Source of the DNA: Saprospiraceae bacterium UBA2365
GTDB lineage: Bacteria > Bacteroidota > Bacteroidia > Chitinophagales > Saprospiraceae
DNA length: 64,000 nucleotides
Assembly: GCA_002344345.1 (NCBI GenBank)
Contig: DDTL01000069.1
Span: 1-64,000 of the forward strand
Direction: 5' to 3'
The position numbers and the translations under genes are program-made. Shown here in pieces: positions 54,400-63,817 of the stretch (within the stretch, counting starts at the first letter, position 1; every line of letters starts with the position of its first letter). The notes below the pieces were generated by a model. That model had not been told where the DNA came from, made no database searches, and saw only the letters and a program-made list of their open reading frames with translations.

Positions 54400-54696
54400 T
54401 TATCGATGCCTACGCCTGTTGCTGGCTTTTCCAGTTCCTCCCAGTGTTATGCTCGCACCGATCAGAAATCCAAAATCATACCAGCCTCCGTTGTTATTGA
54501 CAGCATATACACTGACATTATCTGAAAATAGGCTGACGATAAAACTAAACGGTGTGATCAGTCCATGCCAGAGTCCTCCCCAAAATCCATACGGATCCCC
54601 GATGACACAATCATCTACAGCAACAGTGTCTGCGCAACCTGTGAATAAAAACATCATTACCAGAACCAGAAAAGCAAAAACGAGTTTAGTGTTCAT
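54400..54696 (-). CDS. Small conserved-looking lipoprotein
   Basis: A 98-residue protein: lipoprotein signal (lipobox FTGC, Cys about 21), then a hydrophobic body with GFWGGLWHGLITPFSF and NNNGGWYDFGFLIGA, ending in the basic RRRHR. The Trp/Gly-rich segment followed by a YDFGFLIG motif recurs in small Bacteroidota membrane lipoproteins as I recall them; no function is known. It appears monocistronic. Confidence 0.72.
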   Translation of the reverse strand: MNTKLVFAFLVLVMMFLFTGCADTVAVDDCVIGDPYGFWGGLWHGLITPFSFIVSLFSDNVSVYAVNNNGGWYDFGFLIGASITLGGTGKASNRRRHR

Positions 54697-54858
54697 TTCA
54701 ATTAATTTGTTGTGATAAAAGAACCCTGCCCTGAGGGCATTTCATTCCGCACTTAAGCTGAAACAATACTTAAGGCTTTAATTTGCCAACAATAATTCCA
54801 TTTAACCGGTTCCGGCACATGGACTAATGATACATTAAAATCGACCAAATGCAGCTGT

Positions 54859-57153
54859 TTAAGCCTTATTCTCCAGACTCTGAGCATCGACAGCTGAAAT
54901 GGCTGCCAGGTTGACGATATTGCTCACCTCGCTTCCCCTGGTAACCAGGTGTACCGGCTTCCTGAAACCGGCCATGATCGGGCCAATCATATGTACATTA
55001 CCAAAATATTTGATCAGTTTCATACTGATGTTGGCGGTCATCAGGTTCGGAAATACCAGCAGATTAGGTCTTTGTTTCAGTTCGGTAAATGGATAAAGTT
55101 CAAGCAAGCGATCCTGTGTGATCGCCAGATCTGCCTGAACAGGTCCATCTATGATGACATCCGGCCGTTTTTCCTTAACCCGGGCAATAACCTCTTCAAT
55201 GATTTCAGTCTCTGCAGTTCTGACAGAACCAAAATTGGTATATGATAGCATAGCCACCACAGGCTTGAATCTGAATTTCTCAACCGTTTCTATACCTTTT
55301 ATCACGATATCAGTGAGTTCACATGCATTCGGAAGCTCATTGACGGCACAATCTGTTATGAAATAAGAATGGTTGTTGTGATTGAGAAAGTGTATCCCTG
55401 AGACCACATCTCCCGGATTTGCACCAATCACCCTCAAGGCGGGACTGAGCACATACGGATAAGCTGCATTTATACCAGCTACCATACTGTCTGCATAACC
55501 CATTTCTACCATCATGGAAGAAAAGAAATAGACGTTTTGCATATCTTTTTTAGCTTTACGCATGGTAACCCCTTTTCTGTTGCGCTTGTTGAAGTAAGCC
55601 AACACAAATTCATCCATCAACGGTGAATTCATATATTCAATGAATTCTATTCCATCAGCACTATGATTATGTTCTTCAAAACGGGCAATTGCCTCTTCTT
55701 TATTTTCTACCAGCAAAACCGGTAATCCGATCCCCTCTTCCACGATCTCGGCAGCAGCCCAAACAATTTTCGGATGATCACCTTCGGCAAAAACGATCCT
55801 TTTCTTATTTTTCCTTGCCAGGTCATAGATCTTTCTCATCATATCACGACTCCAGTCCGTGATGCCTTTGAGTTTTTCTACATAAGCATCGATATCGATA
55901 TGCTTCCTGGCAACACCGGTATCCATGGCTGCCTTTGCAACTGCAGGAGCTGCCCAATACAATACCCTTGGGTCAAAAGGTTTCGGAATGATATAATCCG
56001 GTCCAAAAATGAGTTCATCATCATTGTATTTTCTTTTGACTTCATCCGGAACATCCTCTTTGGCCAATTGGGCCAGAGCCCTCGCACAAGCAAGCTTCAT
56101 CGCTTTATTGATGGTTACGGCTTCCACATCCAGTGTTCCGCGGAAAATGAATGGAAACCCGAGCACATTGTTGACCTGGTTGGGAAAATCGCTCCTTCCC
56201 GTAGCTACGATCGCGTCCGGACGGGCTGCTTTGGCAACCGGATAGGTGATTTCGGGATCCGGATTGGCCATGGCAAAAATTATTGGATTGTCTGCCATCG
56301 TTTTTACCATTTCCGGGCTCAAAAGATCTTTTTTGGATAAACCCACAAAGACATCAGCTCCGATCATTATGTTTTCCAGTGATTTGCACTCAGTATCTTT
56401 GTAAAATGGTTTTTTGTATTTATTTCCGTCTGAATCTCCACGGGCATTGCAAAGCACACCTTTGCTGTCAACCATATAGATATTCTCTATTTTTGCCCCC
56501 AGATCTATATACAAATTGGCACAGGCAATACCGGCAGCACCGGCTCCGGAGATGACGATCTTTACTTCTTCCAGCTTCTTTCCAACCAGCTCTACAGCGT
56601 TGAGCAATCCCGCTCCGGATATGATCGCTGTTCCATGCTGATCATCATGAAATACAGGAATGTTCATCTCTTTCGTTAGCTGTTCTTCGATATAAAAACA
56701 CTCGGGAGCCTTTATATCTTCCAGATTGATCCCTCCGAAAGTCGGTTCCAGCAATTTGACTGCCTGGATAAATTTATCAGGATCTTCAGTGTCCAGTTCA
56801 AGGTCAAATACATCAATATCTGCAAAACGCTTGAAGAGGATGCCTTTGCCTTCCATGACCGGTTTGCCGGCCAATGCACCGATATTTCCCAATCCGAGAA
56901 CAGCAGTTCCGTTGGAAATGACCGCGACGAGATTGCCTTTGGCTGTATATTCTCTTGCTGTTGCAGGATCTTTATGTATCTCCAGACAAGGCTCTGCCAC
57001 ACCAGGTGTATAGGCAAGAGATAAATCCCTTTGTGAATTGAATGGTTTGGTAGGTTTAACTTCGATTTTCCCTTTTCTTCCCATTGAATGATAATTCAAT
57101 GCGGCTTGTTTTAAACTTTTTTTGGAATCACTAATGTCCATATGATTTGCCAT
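54859..57153 (-). CDS. maeB: NADP-dependent malic enzyme with phosphotransacetylase-like domain
   Basis: MaeB decarboxylates malate to pyruvate while making NADPH. The 764-residue multimodular form has the malic-enzyme domain (about 1-415: AYTPGVAEPC, FHDDQHGTA, VISGAGAAGIACANLY, MANPDPEITYP) and a PTA-like C-terminal domain (about 435-760) that usually lacks acetyltransferase activity and binds acetyl-CoA as a regulator. It provides NADPH and links the TCA cycle to pyruvate. It stands alone between long non-coding gaps. Confidence 0.96.
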   Translation of the reverse strand: MANHMDISDSKKSLKQAALNYHSMGRKGKIEVKPTKPFNSQRDLSLAYTPGVAEPCLEIHKDPATAREYTAKGNLVAVISNGTAVLGLGNIGALAGKPVMEGKGILFKRFADIDVFDLELDTEDPDKFIQAVKLLEPTFGGINLEDIKAPECFYIEEQLTKEMNIPVFHDDQHGTAIISGAGLLNAVELVGKKLEEVKIVISGAGAAGIACANLYIDLGAKIENIYMVDSKGVLCNARGDSDGNKYKKPFYKDTECKSLENIMIGADVFVGLSKKDLLSPEMVKTMADNPIIFAMANPDPEITYPVAKAARPDAIVATGRSDFPNQVNNVLGFPFIFRGTLDVEAVTINKAMKLACARALAQLAKEDVPDEVKRKYNDDELIFGPDYIIPKPFDPRVLYWAAPAVAKAAMDTGVARKHIDIDAYVEKLKGITDWSRDMMRKIYDLARKNKKRIVFAEGDHPKIVWAAAEIVEEGIGLPVLLVENKEEAIARFEEHNHSADGIEFIEYMNSPLMDEFVLAYFNKRNRKGVTMRKAKKDMQNVYFFSSMMVEMGYADSMVAGINAAYPYVLSPALRVIGANPGDVVSGIHFLNHNNHSYFITDCAVNELPNACELTDIVIKGIETVEKFRFKPVVAMLSYTNFGSVRTAETEIIEEVIARVKEKRPDVIIDGPVQADLAITQDRLLELYPFTELKQRPNLLVFPNLMTANISMKLIKYFGNVHMIGPIMAGFRKPVHLVTRGSEVSNIVNLAAISAVDAQSLENKA

Positions 57154-58011
57154 AATAACAGTTTTTGTGAAATAATATGCAAAGTTACCTGTATTTAGAG
57201 TGTCAAAAAATGATTTTACCTAATTTGAACCTATTTAGGAATATTATAAATAAGCTGATAGGTGATTTTTTTTCTTTCCAAAAATTGTCAGATTTAAAAA
57301 TTAAAAATGATCCGTATATTTAGCTGATCCGCTCTCCGGACTGTTGGTTGCAGGAATTGATAAAGTTCTTGGCAAAAAGTACTGAATTTGCTTAAAAATT
57401 GAATCTTGAGTCTACTCCAAAAAGTTCAATTTGTTGATTTTCAATCGTTTTTTGCCCCAACTTACTAACGTCACAGATCAGCACAAGACTAAAGGGATAT
57501 GATTGAAACCCAACAAATTAAATGTCCTCTTTTAGACCTGTACTAACTGAAAACATCCGTGCTTGTACTGACTGAAAACGTTCGTGGGGCGTTGGAGAGC
57601 AAAGACTTTTCTGAGTAGACTCAAATTTTGATCACATAGTAAATTCAAAAGTTGAAGAATATTAGACTTTCAAGCTTAACAATCAAAAAATTAATATTAC
57701 AACAATGAGCCCGGCGATCCGATCTGACAGAATAAAATGGATTGCTTCTAAAAGAGTGTTTTGATAAAAATGAAAAAATCTGAAACTTTGTGTTCAAAAT
57801 CAGGCCAAAACAGACAGAATCTTAGGAAAAATAACTGAAAATCCAACAAAAAATCCAGGAGAATTCTTGACTCTCTATTGTATATTAACAAGATTACTGG
57901 TATATTTATGCTGATATCCTGAAGTTGATATCCAGGTGAAACAATTTATAATGCCGGATATTCTATATCAGAAATATCTGAAATTTTAGCATAACAATAA
58001 ATTAAATACAC
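57154..58011. other. Long AT-rich intergenic region holding MITE-like copy 2
   Basis: This 858-bp region between maeB and the S30AE/sigma gene contains the MITE-like element at 57406-57624 and no credible gene. Frames are short and the sequence is AT-rich. Promoters for the two divergent flanking genes must lie here, but I could not place one with confidence. Confidence 0.6.
57406..57624. mobile_element. MITE-like element, copy 2 with internal 25-bp tandem
   Basis: A 219-bp element in reverse orientation relative to copy 1. Its ends, TTGAGTCTACTCCAAAAAG (57406-57424) and the complement of TTGAGTCTACTCAGAAAAG (57606-57624), match the same 19-bp terminal repeat. Inner arms 57428-57445 and 57502-57519 match copy 1. 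Its extra length is mainly two 25-bp tandem units at 57540-57589 (pattern GTACTRACTGAAAAC). Confidence 0.82.
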
Positions 58012-59067
58012 ATGAATTACGTAATCAGCAATTTGTCTATCGTCCCTACTGCTGCGAAAAGAAACAGACTGATTGAACAGGTTGAAAAATTAGTCAAGAA
58101 ACTGCAGATTTTACCGGATCATTATATTTATTCCGAGGTGCTGAAACTGAATATTTTTAAAATAAACAATCAGGAATACAGGATTTCCTGTTCACTCAAA
58201 CTAAAAAATAATCTGGTTTTCCTCTCTGAAAGCGGCAAGGACATTTCTGCCGTTGCCAACGAACTTTTCGATAAATTCAGACAGAAAGTGGCAACACAAC
58301 TTGAAAAGGAAAGACTTTTCTACGCCAGTAAAACCCAACGCGAGCGTAAAGAAAACTTTGAATCTTATTTCTCAGACCTGGATGCATTCCAGCAAAATCA
58401 GGATGAAGTCAGTTTCAAATCTCTTGTAAAAGAACTGTTGCCCGGCCTTAAAGGCTATGTGGAAAGAATGCTTGGATCTGCAAAAATGATAGATGTGCTT
58501 CATAACCAAAACTATATTCTGGATGACATCGTGGATGAAGTGATCATTCGGACTTTTAAAAATTTTGAGGAAAACAAGGATCAGGCAGAGGATATGAATA
58601 TCTGGATGATGCGGGAAACCGACAATGTAATGAATGAAATGCTGGATCTTGAAAAATATAAACGCATTACCACCAGCGTGGAGGAAATGATCAATTCTGA
58701 ATACGCTTCCCTGGACGAAAAATATGCTTATGACGGCTCAGGTGACCTGATCAGCACAGACGAACTCGATGAGTATTCGGATTTGGACCCTTTTCTGGGG
58801 ATTGAAAAAGAAGTCCTCATATCCGGCAGTGAAAAAGAAACGGTGGATGAGATCAGCGATAAACTTTCCAGACGGCAAATGAAAGAATTGATCAGAAACG
58901 AATTGATCAAGTTGCCTCTCCGGCACCAATCCGTGTATGATCTGTTCTTTTACGAACAAATGTCGGTGGAAGAAATCGCCAGCATAAAAAGTGAAACAAC
59001 CGAAAGAATTGAGGAGATATTGGATGAAGTTAAGGATTTTCTGGCAAAAAGACTTAGAATTAAGTAA
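58012..59067 (+). CDS. S30AE/HPF-like domain fused to sigma-70-like regions
   Basis: A 351-residue cytoplasmic protein with three parts. Residues about 1-105 look like a ribosome hibernation factor domain (S30AE/RaiA; beta strands, then VFLSESGKDISAVANELFDKFRQKV). Residues about 145-215 resemble sigma-70 region 2 (LKGYVERMLG, then YILDDIVDEVIIRTFKNF). Residues about 285-351 resemble region 4 (LPLRHQSVYDLFFYEQMSVEEIA, then a recognition-helix-like stretch). An acidic linker (about 235-280) separates the last two. It could couple ribosome state to transcription. The divergence from classical sigma factors is large, so promoter binding is unproven. Confidence 0.68.
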   Translation: MNYVISNLSIVPTAAKRNRLIEQVEKLVKKLQILPDHYIYSEVLKLNIFKINNQEYRISCSLKLKNNLVFLSESGKDISAVANELFDKFRQKVATQLEKERLFYASKTQRERKENFESYFSDLDAFQQNQDEVSFKSLVKELLPGLKGYVERMLGSAKMIDVLHNQNYILDDIVDEVIIRTFKNFEENKDQAEDMNIWMMRETDNVMNEMLDLEKYKRITTSVEEMINSEYASLDEKYAYDGSGDLISTDELDEYSDLDPFLGIEKEVLISGSEKETVDEISDKLSRRQMKELIRNELIKLPLRHQSVYDLFFYEQMSVEEIASIKSETTERIEEILDEVKDFLAKRLRIK

Positions 59068-59636
59068 ACTGTATCATCGATAACCTAATACGCAGCTACC
59101 AGCTATAAAGGATGGTTTTATTGGCTTTTGGAAAAAAGAGCAGGGCACAGACAAAGCTGCCTACACCCTGCATAACCCCAAAAAACCAATTGAAAACAAT
59201 CAATTTATGTTTGATTGTTATTTACAACCATAATTAAAACCATGACTCTTTTGCCATATTCCTATCTAAGACTTTTAAAAATCTGTATGTCACATTACTT
59301 CATTGAATTGGTCAATAATTTTTTTATTTAAATATTTTGTTTTGAAAATTTTCATAAAGTTGCATCAATAAAACTTTACAAAAAAATTCTCCTCTTTGGA
59401 ATAATCACTAACAACAAATTAAAATCAATTGATAATCAATAACTAATAAAGATTTTATTTTATTGTATTCAAGATTAACCTTTTGTCAGAATTTTTTTTC
59501 TTTTCTGCAATTAAATTTTTTATTTAAAATATTCCGCATTTTTTTTATTGCTTGCATCTTTTTATTAGTTTTCCATTGGAATTGATCATTTATTCTGAAT
59601 TCTTTTTTTTTGGCTTACTCTTTATATCGAAGCAAA
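59068..59636. other. AT-rich gap with a long imperfect hairpin
   Basis: No gene is visible in 569 bp. At about 59115-59195 GCAGGG and CCCTGC flank a 21-nt loop, and the outer sequence (TTGGCTTTTGG / CCAAAAAACCAA) extends the pairing. It may be the 3' end of the upstream transcript or a small structured RNA. The remainder, to 59636, is very AT-rich and probably holds the promoter of the DUF1800 gene. Confidence 0.5.
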
Positions 59637-61436
59637 ATGAGAAACACTTTATTACTTCTTTTGTCTGTTATTTATTTCAATAACCTTCAGGCACAAGCGT
59701 TTTTGGATTATATCGGTGCAGGAAATTCTGCAGGGGTCAAGGTTACTTCCAGCCATGATTACAGGGCTTTGGGTAGTAACCAAACCGCTTCAGGTGAACA
59801 AACCCTCAATGGTTCAGGAATGGATAGCCGCATGATGGACGCAGCCAGATTTTTGGCTCAGGCAACTTTCGGAGCTGATGAAAATCTGATACGCCAGATA
59901 GCTGAAACTGACTATTCTGACTGGATAGACAGTCAGTTTGAAGTTCCTCCCGGATATTTACTCCCGGAAGTGATCAATGCTTATAATCTGGCTTTCCAGA
60001 TCTATACAGACAATGGAGGCCTTGCTGCAAATTACAGCGATCGTCCCGAATGGGAACATTTCGACTATGCCTGGTGGCAGGTGAATCTGACTGCGGATGA
60101 CCTGCTGAGACAAAGGGTCGCATATTCACTCAGTCAAATACTGGTTGTCTCTGTCGAATCTGACCTTTTTGATAAAGGTGAAGCTTTGGCGGATTATTAC
60201 GACATGCTCCTCGAACACTCTTTTGGTAATTATAAAGATCTGCTCATGGCTGTAACATTGCATCCGGCTATGGGCATTTATCTGAGCCATTTGAACAATT
60301 CCAAAGCCATACCTGAACGCAATATTCACCCGGACGAAAATTATGCGCGGGAGATCATGCAACTTTTTTCTATCGGACTATTTGAACTCAATCAGGACGG
60401 AAGCAGAAAAAAAGATAGCAACGGCGCATATATTCCTACCTATTCCAATAGCGATATAAAAGAATTTGCTAAGGTCTTTACAGGTCTTGGCGCTGGTGGT
60501 TCGATTTCAAAAACAGATTTGAACAAAGCTGATTTCAATATGGATTTTAACCTGATTGACTTTACGGTTCCGATGAAAATGTACGAAGATTACCATGAAA
60601 CTGCTGAAAAATTATTGCTAAATGGATTTACGATCCCTGCTGGTCACCCTGGTATGACAGACGTGGAGCAGGCTGTCGATCATCTGTTTAACCACCCAAA
60701 CGTTGCACCTTTTATTTCCAGGCAACTAATCCAGAGACTCGTTAAATCCAACCCGACACCTGCTTATATATCAAGAATTGCAAGTGTGTTCAGCGATAAT
60801 GGCAATGGAATACGCGGAGATCTGAAATCCGTGATCAAAGCAATTCTTTTGGATCCTGAAGCCAGAAATTGCGATTGGATCAACCATCCTGATCAGGGTC
60901 GTCTCAGAGAACCCATTACCAGATATACCCAGTTTGCCAAATCCGTCGGTTTTGAAAATCAACTGGATCTTTTCTGGAACAACGGCTCTGCTTTTATGGA
61001 AAGCGCCGGCCAGCACCCGTTTCATTCCTATACCGTTTTTAATTTTTATCTGCCTGATTTCCAGCCAAATGGTCCTATTGCCCAAAACAATCTGGTCGGC
61101 CCGGAATACCAGATCCACAATACCAAAACCAGCGTCGGCTATGTAAATGCTGTCAATAACTGGGCTTTCAATGATGAGTTGCTGTACACTTTTGAGGCCA
61201 ATACCTTCCCGACCAGGCCTGCTTTCAAAAACCTGCTGCCTTTCGCACGTGATCCTGATGAACTGATCAATAAACTCGATATTCTCCTCACACACGGTCA
61301 AATGAGTGACGATACAAGAGATATTATAAAGAACGCGATCAAAGGCTTCAGCCAGAATTCTATCGGAGATCTTCAGAGACTTAAACTGGCATTGTACCTG
61401 ATCATGATCAGTCCGGACTATTGTGTATTAAAATAA
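59637..61436 (+). CDS. DUF1800 family secreted protein
   Basis: A 599-residue protein. The ATG at 59637 gives a signal peptide (MRNTLLLLLSVIYF); an upstream TTG frame is ignored. DUF1800 landmarks are MMDAARFLAQATFGA, WWQVNLTADDLLRQRVAYSLSQILVVS, NYAREIMQLFSIGLFELNQDG and the C-terminal ALYLIMISPDYCVLK. The family is usually encoded with a DUF1501 partner, here 28 bp downstream. Function is unknown; a surface role in sulfated polysaccharide use or export has been suggested. Likely first gene of an operon. Confidence 0.88.
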   Translation: MRNTLLLLLSVIYFNNLQAQAFLDYIGAGNSAGVKVTSSHDYRALGSNQTASGEQTLNGSGMDSRMMDAARFLAQATFGADENLIRQIAETDYSDWIDSQFEVPPGYLLPEVINAYNLAFQIYTDNGGLAANYSDRPEWEHFDYAWWQVNLTADDLLRQRVAYSLSQILVVSVESDLFDKGEALADYYDMLLEHSFGNYKDLLMAVTLHPAMGIYLSHLNNSKAIPERNIHPDENYAREIMQLFSIGLFELNQDGSRKKDSNGAYIPTYSNSDIKEFAKVFTGLGAGGSISKTDLNKADFNMDFNLIDFTVPMKMYEDYHETAEKLLLNGFTIPAGHPGMTDVEQAVDHLFNHPNVAPFISRQLIQRLVKSNPTPAYISRIASVFSDNGNGIRGDLKSVIKAILLDPEARNCDWINHPDQGRLREPITRYTQFAKSVGFENQLDLFWNNGSAFMESAGQHPFHSYTVFNFYLPDFQPNGPIAQNNLVGPEYQIHNTKTSVGYVNAVNNWAFNDELLYTFEANTFPTRPAFKNLLPFARDPDELINKLDILLTHGQMSDDTRDIIKNAIKGFSQNSIGDLQRLKLALYLIMISPDYCVLK

Positions 61437-61464
61437 AACATACCAAAACAATAAAACATTTAAA

Positions 61465-62868
61465 ATGAGCAAGTACCAAACGAACAGAAGGGAATTTATA
61501 CGACAGTTTAGTATAGCTACCTTGGGAACAACGGTTTTTTCCTCCCTTTTCCAGCTGAAGGCTATCGGCTCTGCTTTCCTGAATAATTCCGGTGCAGATA
61601 ATGAATATAAAGCTTTGGTGTGTTTCTTCCAAACCGGAGGTCATGATTCATTTAATATGCTGATTCCAAGAAGTAATCCCGAATATGCTGAATATGCAAC
61701 TACCAGAACCAACCTGGCCATTCCTCAGGCAGACCTTTTGCCGATCAATCCGATCGTCTCAGACGGAAAAAATTACGGTCTTCATCCCAATATGCCCGGC
61801 GTCCAGCGGCTTTTTAATGAAGGAAAATTGTCATTCCTCAACAACATCGGTTCATTGATCGTGCCAACTACCAAAACTCAATATCAACAGGGATCGGTTC
61901 CGCTTCCGCTTGGCCTGTATTCCCATTCTGATCAAACACAGCAATGGCAAACAGCTTCTCCTCATCTCCGGACGCCTTATGGTTGGGGTGGAAAACTGGC
62001 CAATATGATGCAGGAATTCAATTCGAGTGAAAACATCTCCATGAATATTTCAACCTCAGGAACCAATGTTTTCCAATATGGTCAAAACATTGTTGAGTTT
62101 TCAGTTAATCCATATGGAGGAGTAGATGGGATCCGCGGTTTTAATCCGGAAGCTCAGACAGGGATCAATGCGCTCAGAACTCAGGCGATCAATGCGTTGA
62201 TGGAAAAAAATTATGGGGATGTTTATAAAGATACGTATAAAAATACCCTTAAAAGGGCTGTAGATGGCAGCCTGGAATACGCCAACGCATTGGATGACCT
62301 GCCACAACTGAATACTGAATTTGAAGATGATTACCTTTCAAGAAGTTTCAGGACCATCCTTCAGATCATTCAGGCACGTGAAATACTTGGATTTAAAAGA
62401 CAGATATTTTATGTGGAATATGGCGGGTGGGACCATCACGATAATTTGTTGCAAAATCATGGTGACCGAATCGGAATTGTAGATAATGCATTGGCGCAAT
62501 TTGTCGCCGGACTTGAAGAGATCGATATGTTCGACAGTGTTACTACATTCAACATGACTGAATTTGCAAGAACACTGGGATCAAACGGTAATGGTTCCGA
62601 TCACGGCTGGGGTGGAAATGTAATGGTGATGGGTGGAAATGTCCGGGGCAGCAGAATGTTCGGCACTTTTCCTTCTCTGGCGCTTGGAAATAACCTGGAT
62701 GTAGGTACGGGCGTGCTGATCCCGACACTCGCCAATGATCTGTATTTTGCTGAACTGGCATTGTGGTTTGGTGTAAACAAATCCGATTTGCCGCTTTTAT
62801 TTCCCAACCTGGGTAATTTTTATGCACTCGGTTCAAACGAACCTCCTTTGGGCTTTATGAATCTGTGA
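61465..62868 (+). CDS. DUF1501 family protein with Tat-like signal
   Basis: A 467-residue protein of the alkaline-phosphatase/sulfatase-like DUF1501 family. Landmarks are ALVCFFQTGGHDSFNMLIPR near the N-terminus, YGLHPNMPGVQRLFNEGKLSFLNNIG, FYVEYGGWDHHDNLLQNHG and MTEFARTLGSNGNGSDHGWGGN. The His and Asp residues there could bind metals. The N-terminus NRREFIRQFS is a twin-arginine signal, so it is probably exported folded. It pairs with the DUF1800 gene and is presumably co-expressed with it. Confidence 0.9.
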   Translation: MSKYQTNRREFIRQFSIATLGTTVFSSLFQLKAIGSAFLNNSGADNEYKALVCFFQTGGHDSFNMLIPRSNPEYAEYATTRTNLAIPQADLLPINPIVSDGKNYGLHPNMPGVQRLFNEGKLSFLNNIGSLIVPTTKTQYQQGSVPLPLGLYSHSDQTQQWQTASPHLRTPYGWGGKLANMMQEFNSSENISMNISTSGTNVFQYGQNIVEFSVNPYGGVDGIRGFNPEAQTGINALRTQAINALMEKNYGDVYKDTYKNTLKRAVDGSLEYANALDDLPQLNTEFEDDYLSRSFRTILQIIQAREILGFKRQIFYVEYGGWDHHDNLLQNHGDRIGIVDNALAQFVAGLEEIDMFDSVTTFNMTEFARTLGSNGNGSDHGWGGNVMVMGGNVRGSRMFGTFPSLALGNNLDVGTGVLIPTLANDLYFAELALWFGVNKSDLPLLFPNLGNFYALGSNEPPLGFMNL

Positions 62869-63013
62869 CATTTTTCAGGTCGGTTGTCCAATCAGTATTT
62901 AGTGATACCAAAAAGGGCCACACAGATTTATTGAAATTTTATTTTTTACTCTTCAGGCTTATTTTGATCATTTTAATAAATTTCCTGAGGTGATTAAAAC
63001 AAAAAACTAACAG

Positions 63014-63766
63014 ATGAAACAAGGATTTTTTAGTTTATTATTGACCATATTGGCCACTTTCAATATTCAAGCTCAGTGTTTTCCTGACAGGCACAACACC
63101 ACCTGGTACGATGGCTGGATCTCTTGTGAAAAATCAAATAATCCTAATCCGGCAAGGGGAAAATCTCATTGGATCATGTATGACCTTAGTTATAGCTATC
63201 AACTGGGGAAAATGCATTTTTGGAATTCCAACGCTCCGGATTTTCTTTCTGACGGTATCAAAACCGCTGTGATCGATGTATCCATGGACGGGACTAACTG
63301 GATAGAAATCGGCCAGTTTGAAATTCCACGGGCAAACGGCAAAAGTACTTATGAAGGAACGGAAGGACCAGACCTGGCGGGAACCGAAGCCCGTTTTGTT
63401 TTGATCACCGGTGTTTCCAACTGGGGCGGATTCTGTTATGGACTGGGAGAAGTTAAAATGGAAGTTTTGGAAATCACCGCATTACCAAAAGCAGAAAGTT
63501 ATGCAAACCAATGCCTTCAAACCCAATTATATCCAAATCCGGCCACAATTTCGAGCCGTTTAAATATCTTTTCTGCTTGCAATAAGGAAATGATAATTTA
63601 TGAAATTCAGGATCTTTCGGGGAGAACCATCATGCAGGGCAAAAAAATACCCTTGGACGATTTTACCTCGTTTGAACTTGATTTATCTGAACTCGTTCAG
63701 GGAAGTTATATGATCGTGATCAGGCAAAACGGTATCACGTCGAAAGAAAAATTGATTAAAATATAA
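63014..63766 (+). CDS. Discoidin-like T9SS cargo protein
   Basis: A 250-residue secreted protein: signal peptide ending IQAQ, then a discoidin/F5-8-type beta-sandwich (about 25-150; WIMYDLSYSYQLGKMHFWNSN and VDVSMDG-like strands), and a T9SS type A sorting domain (about 175-250; LYPNPATISSRLNIF). It may bind carbohydrate at the cell surface. It follows DUF1501 by 145 bp and starts a group of T9SS cargo genes. Confidence 0.85.
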   Translation: MKQGFFSLLLTILATFNIQAQCFPDRHNTTWYDGWISCEKSNNPNPARGKSHWIMYDLSYSYQLGKMHFWNSNAPDFLSDGIKTAVIDVSMDGTNWIEIGQFEIPRANGKSTYEGTEGPDLAGTEARFVLITGVSNWGGFCYGLGEVKMEVLEITALPKAESYANQCLQTQLYPNPATISSRLNIFSACNKEMIIYEIQDLSGRTIMQGKKIPLDDFTSFELDLSELVQGSYMIVIRQNGITSKEKLIKI

Positions 63767-63817
63767 GGTAGGACATACTATTAGAATAAAGTTTTGAAAT
63801 ACATAAAAACAGCCCAC

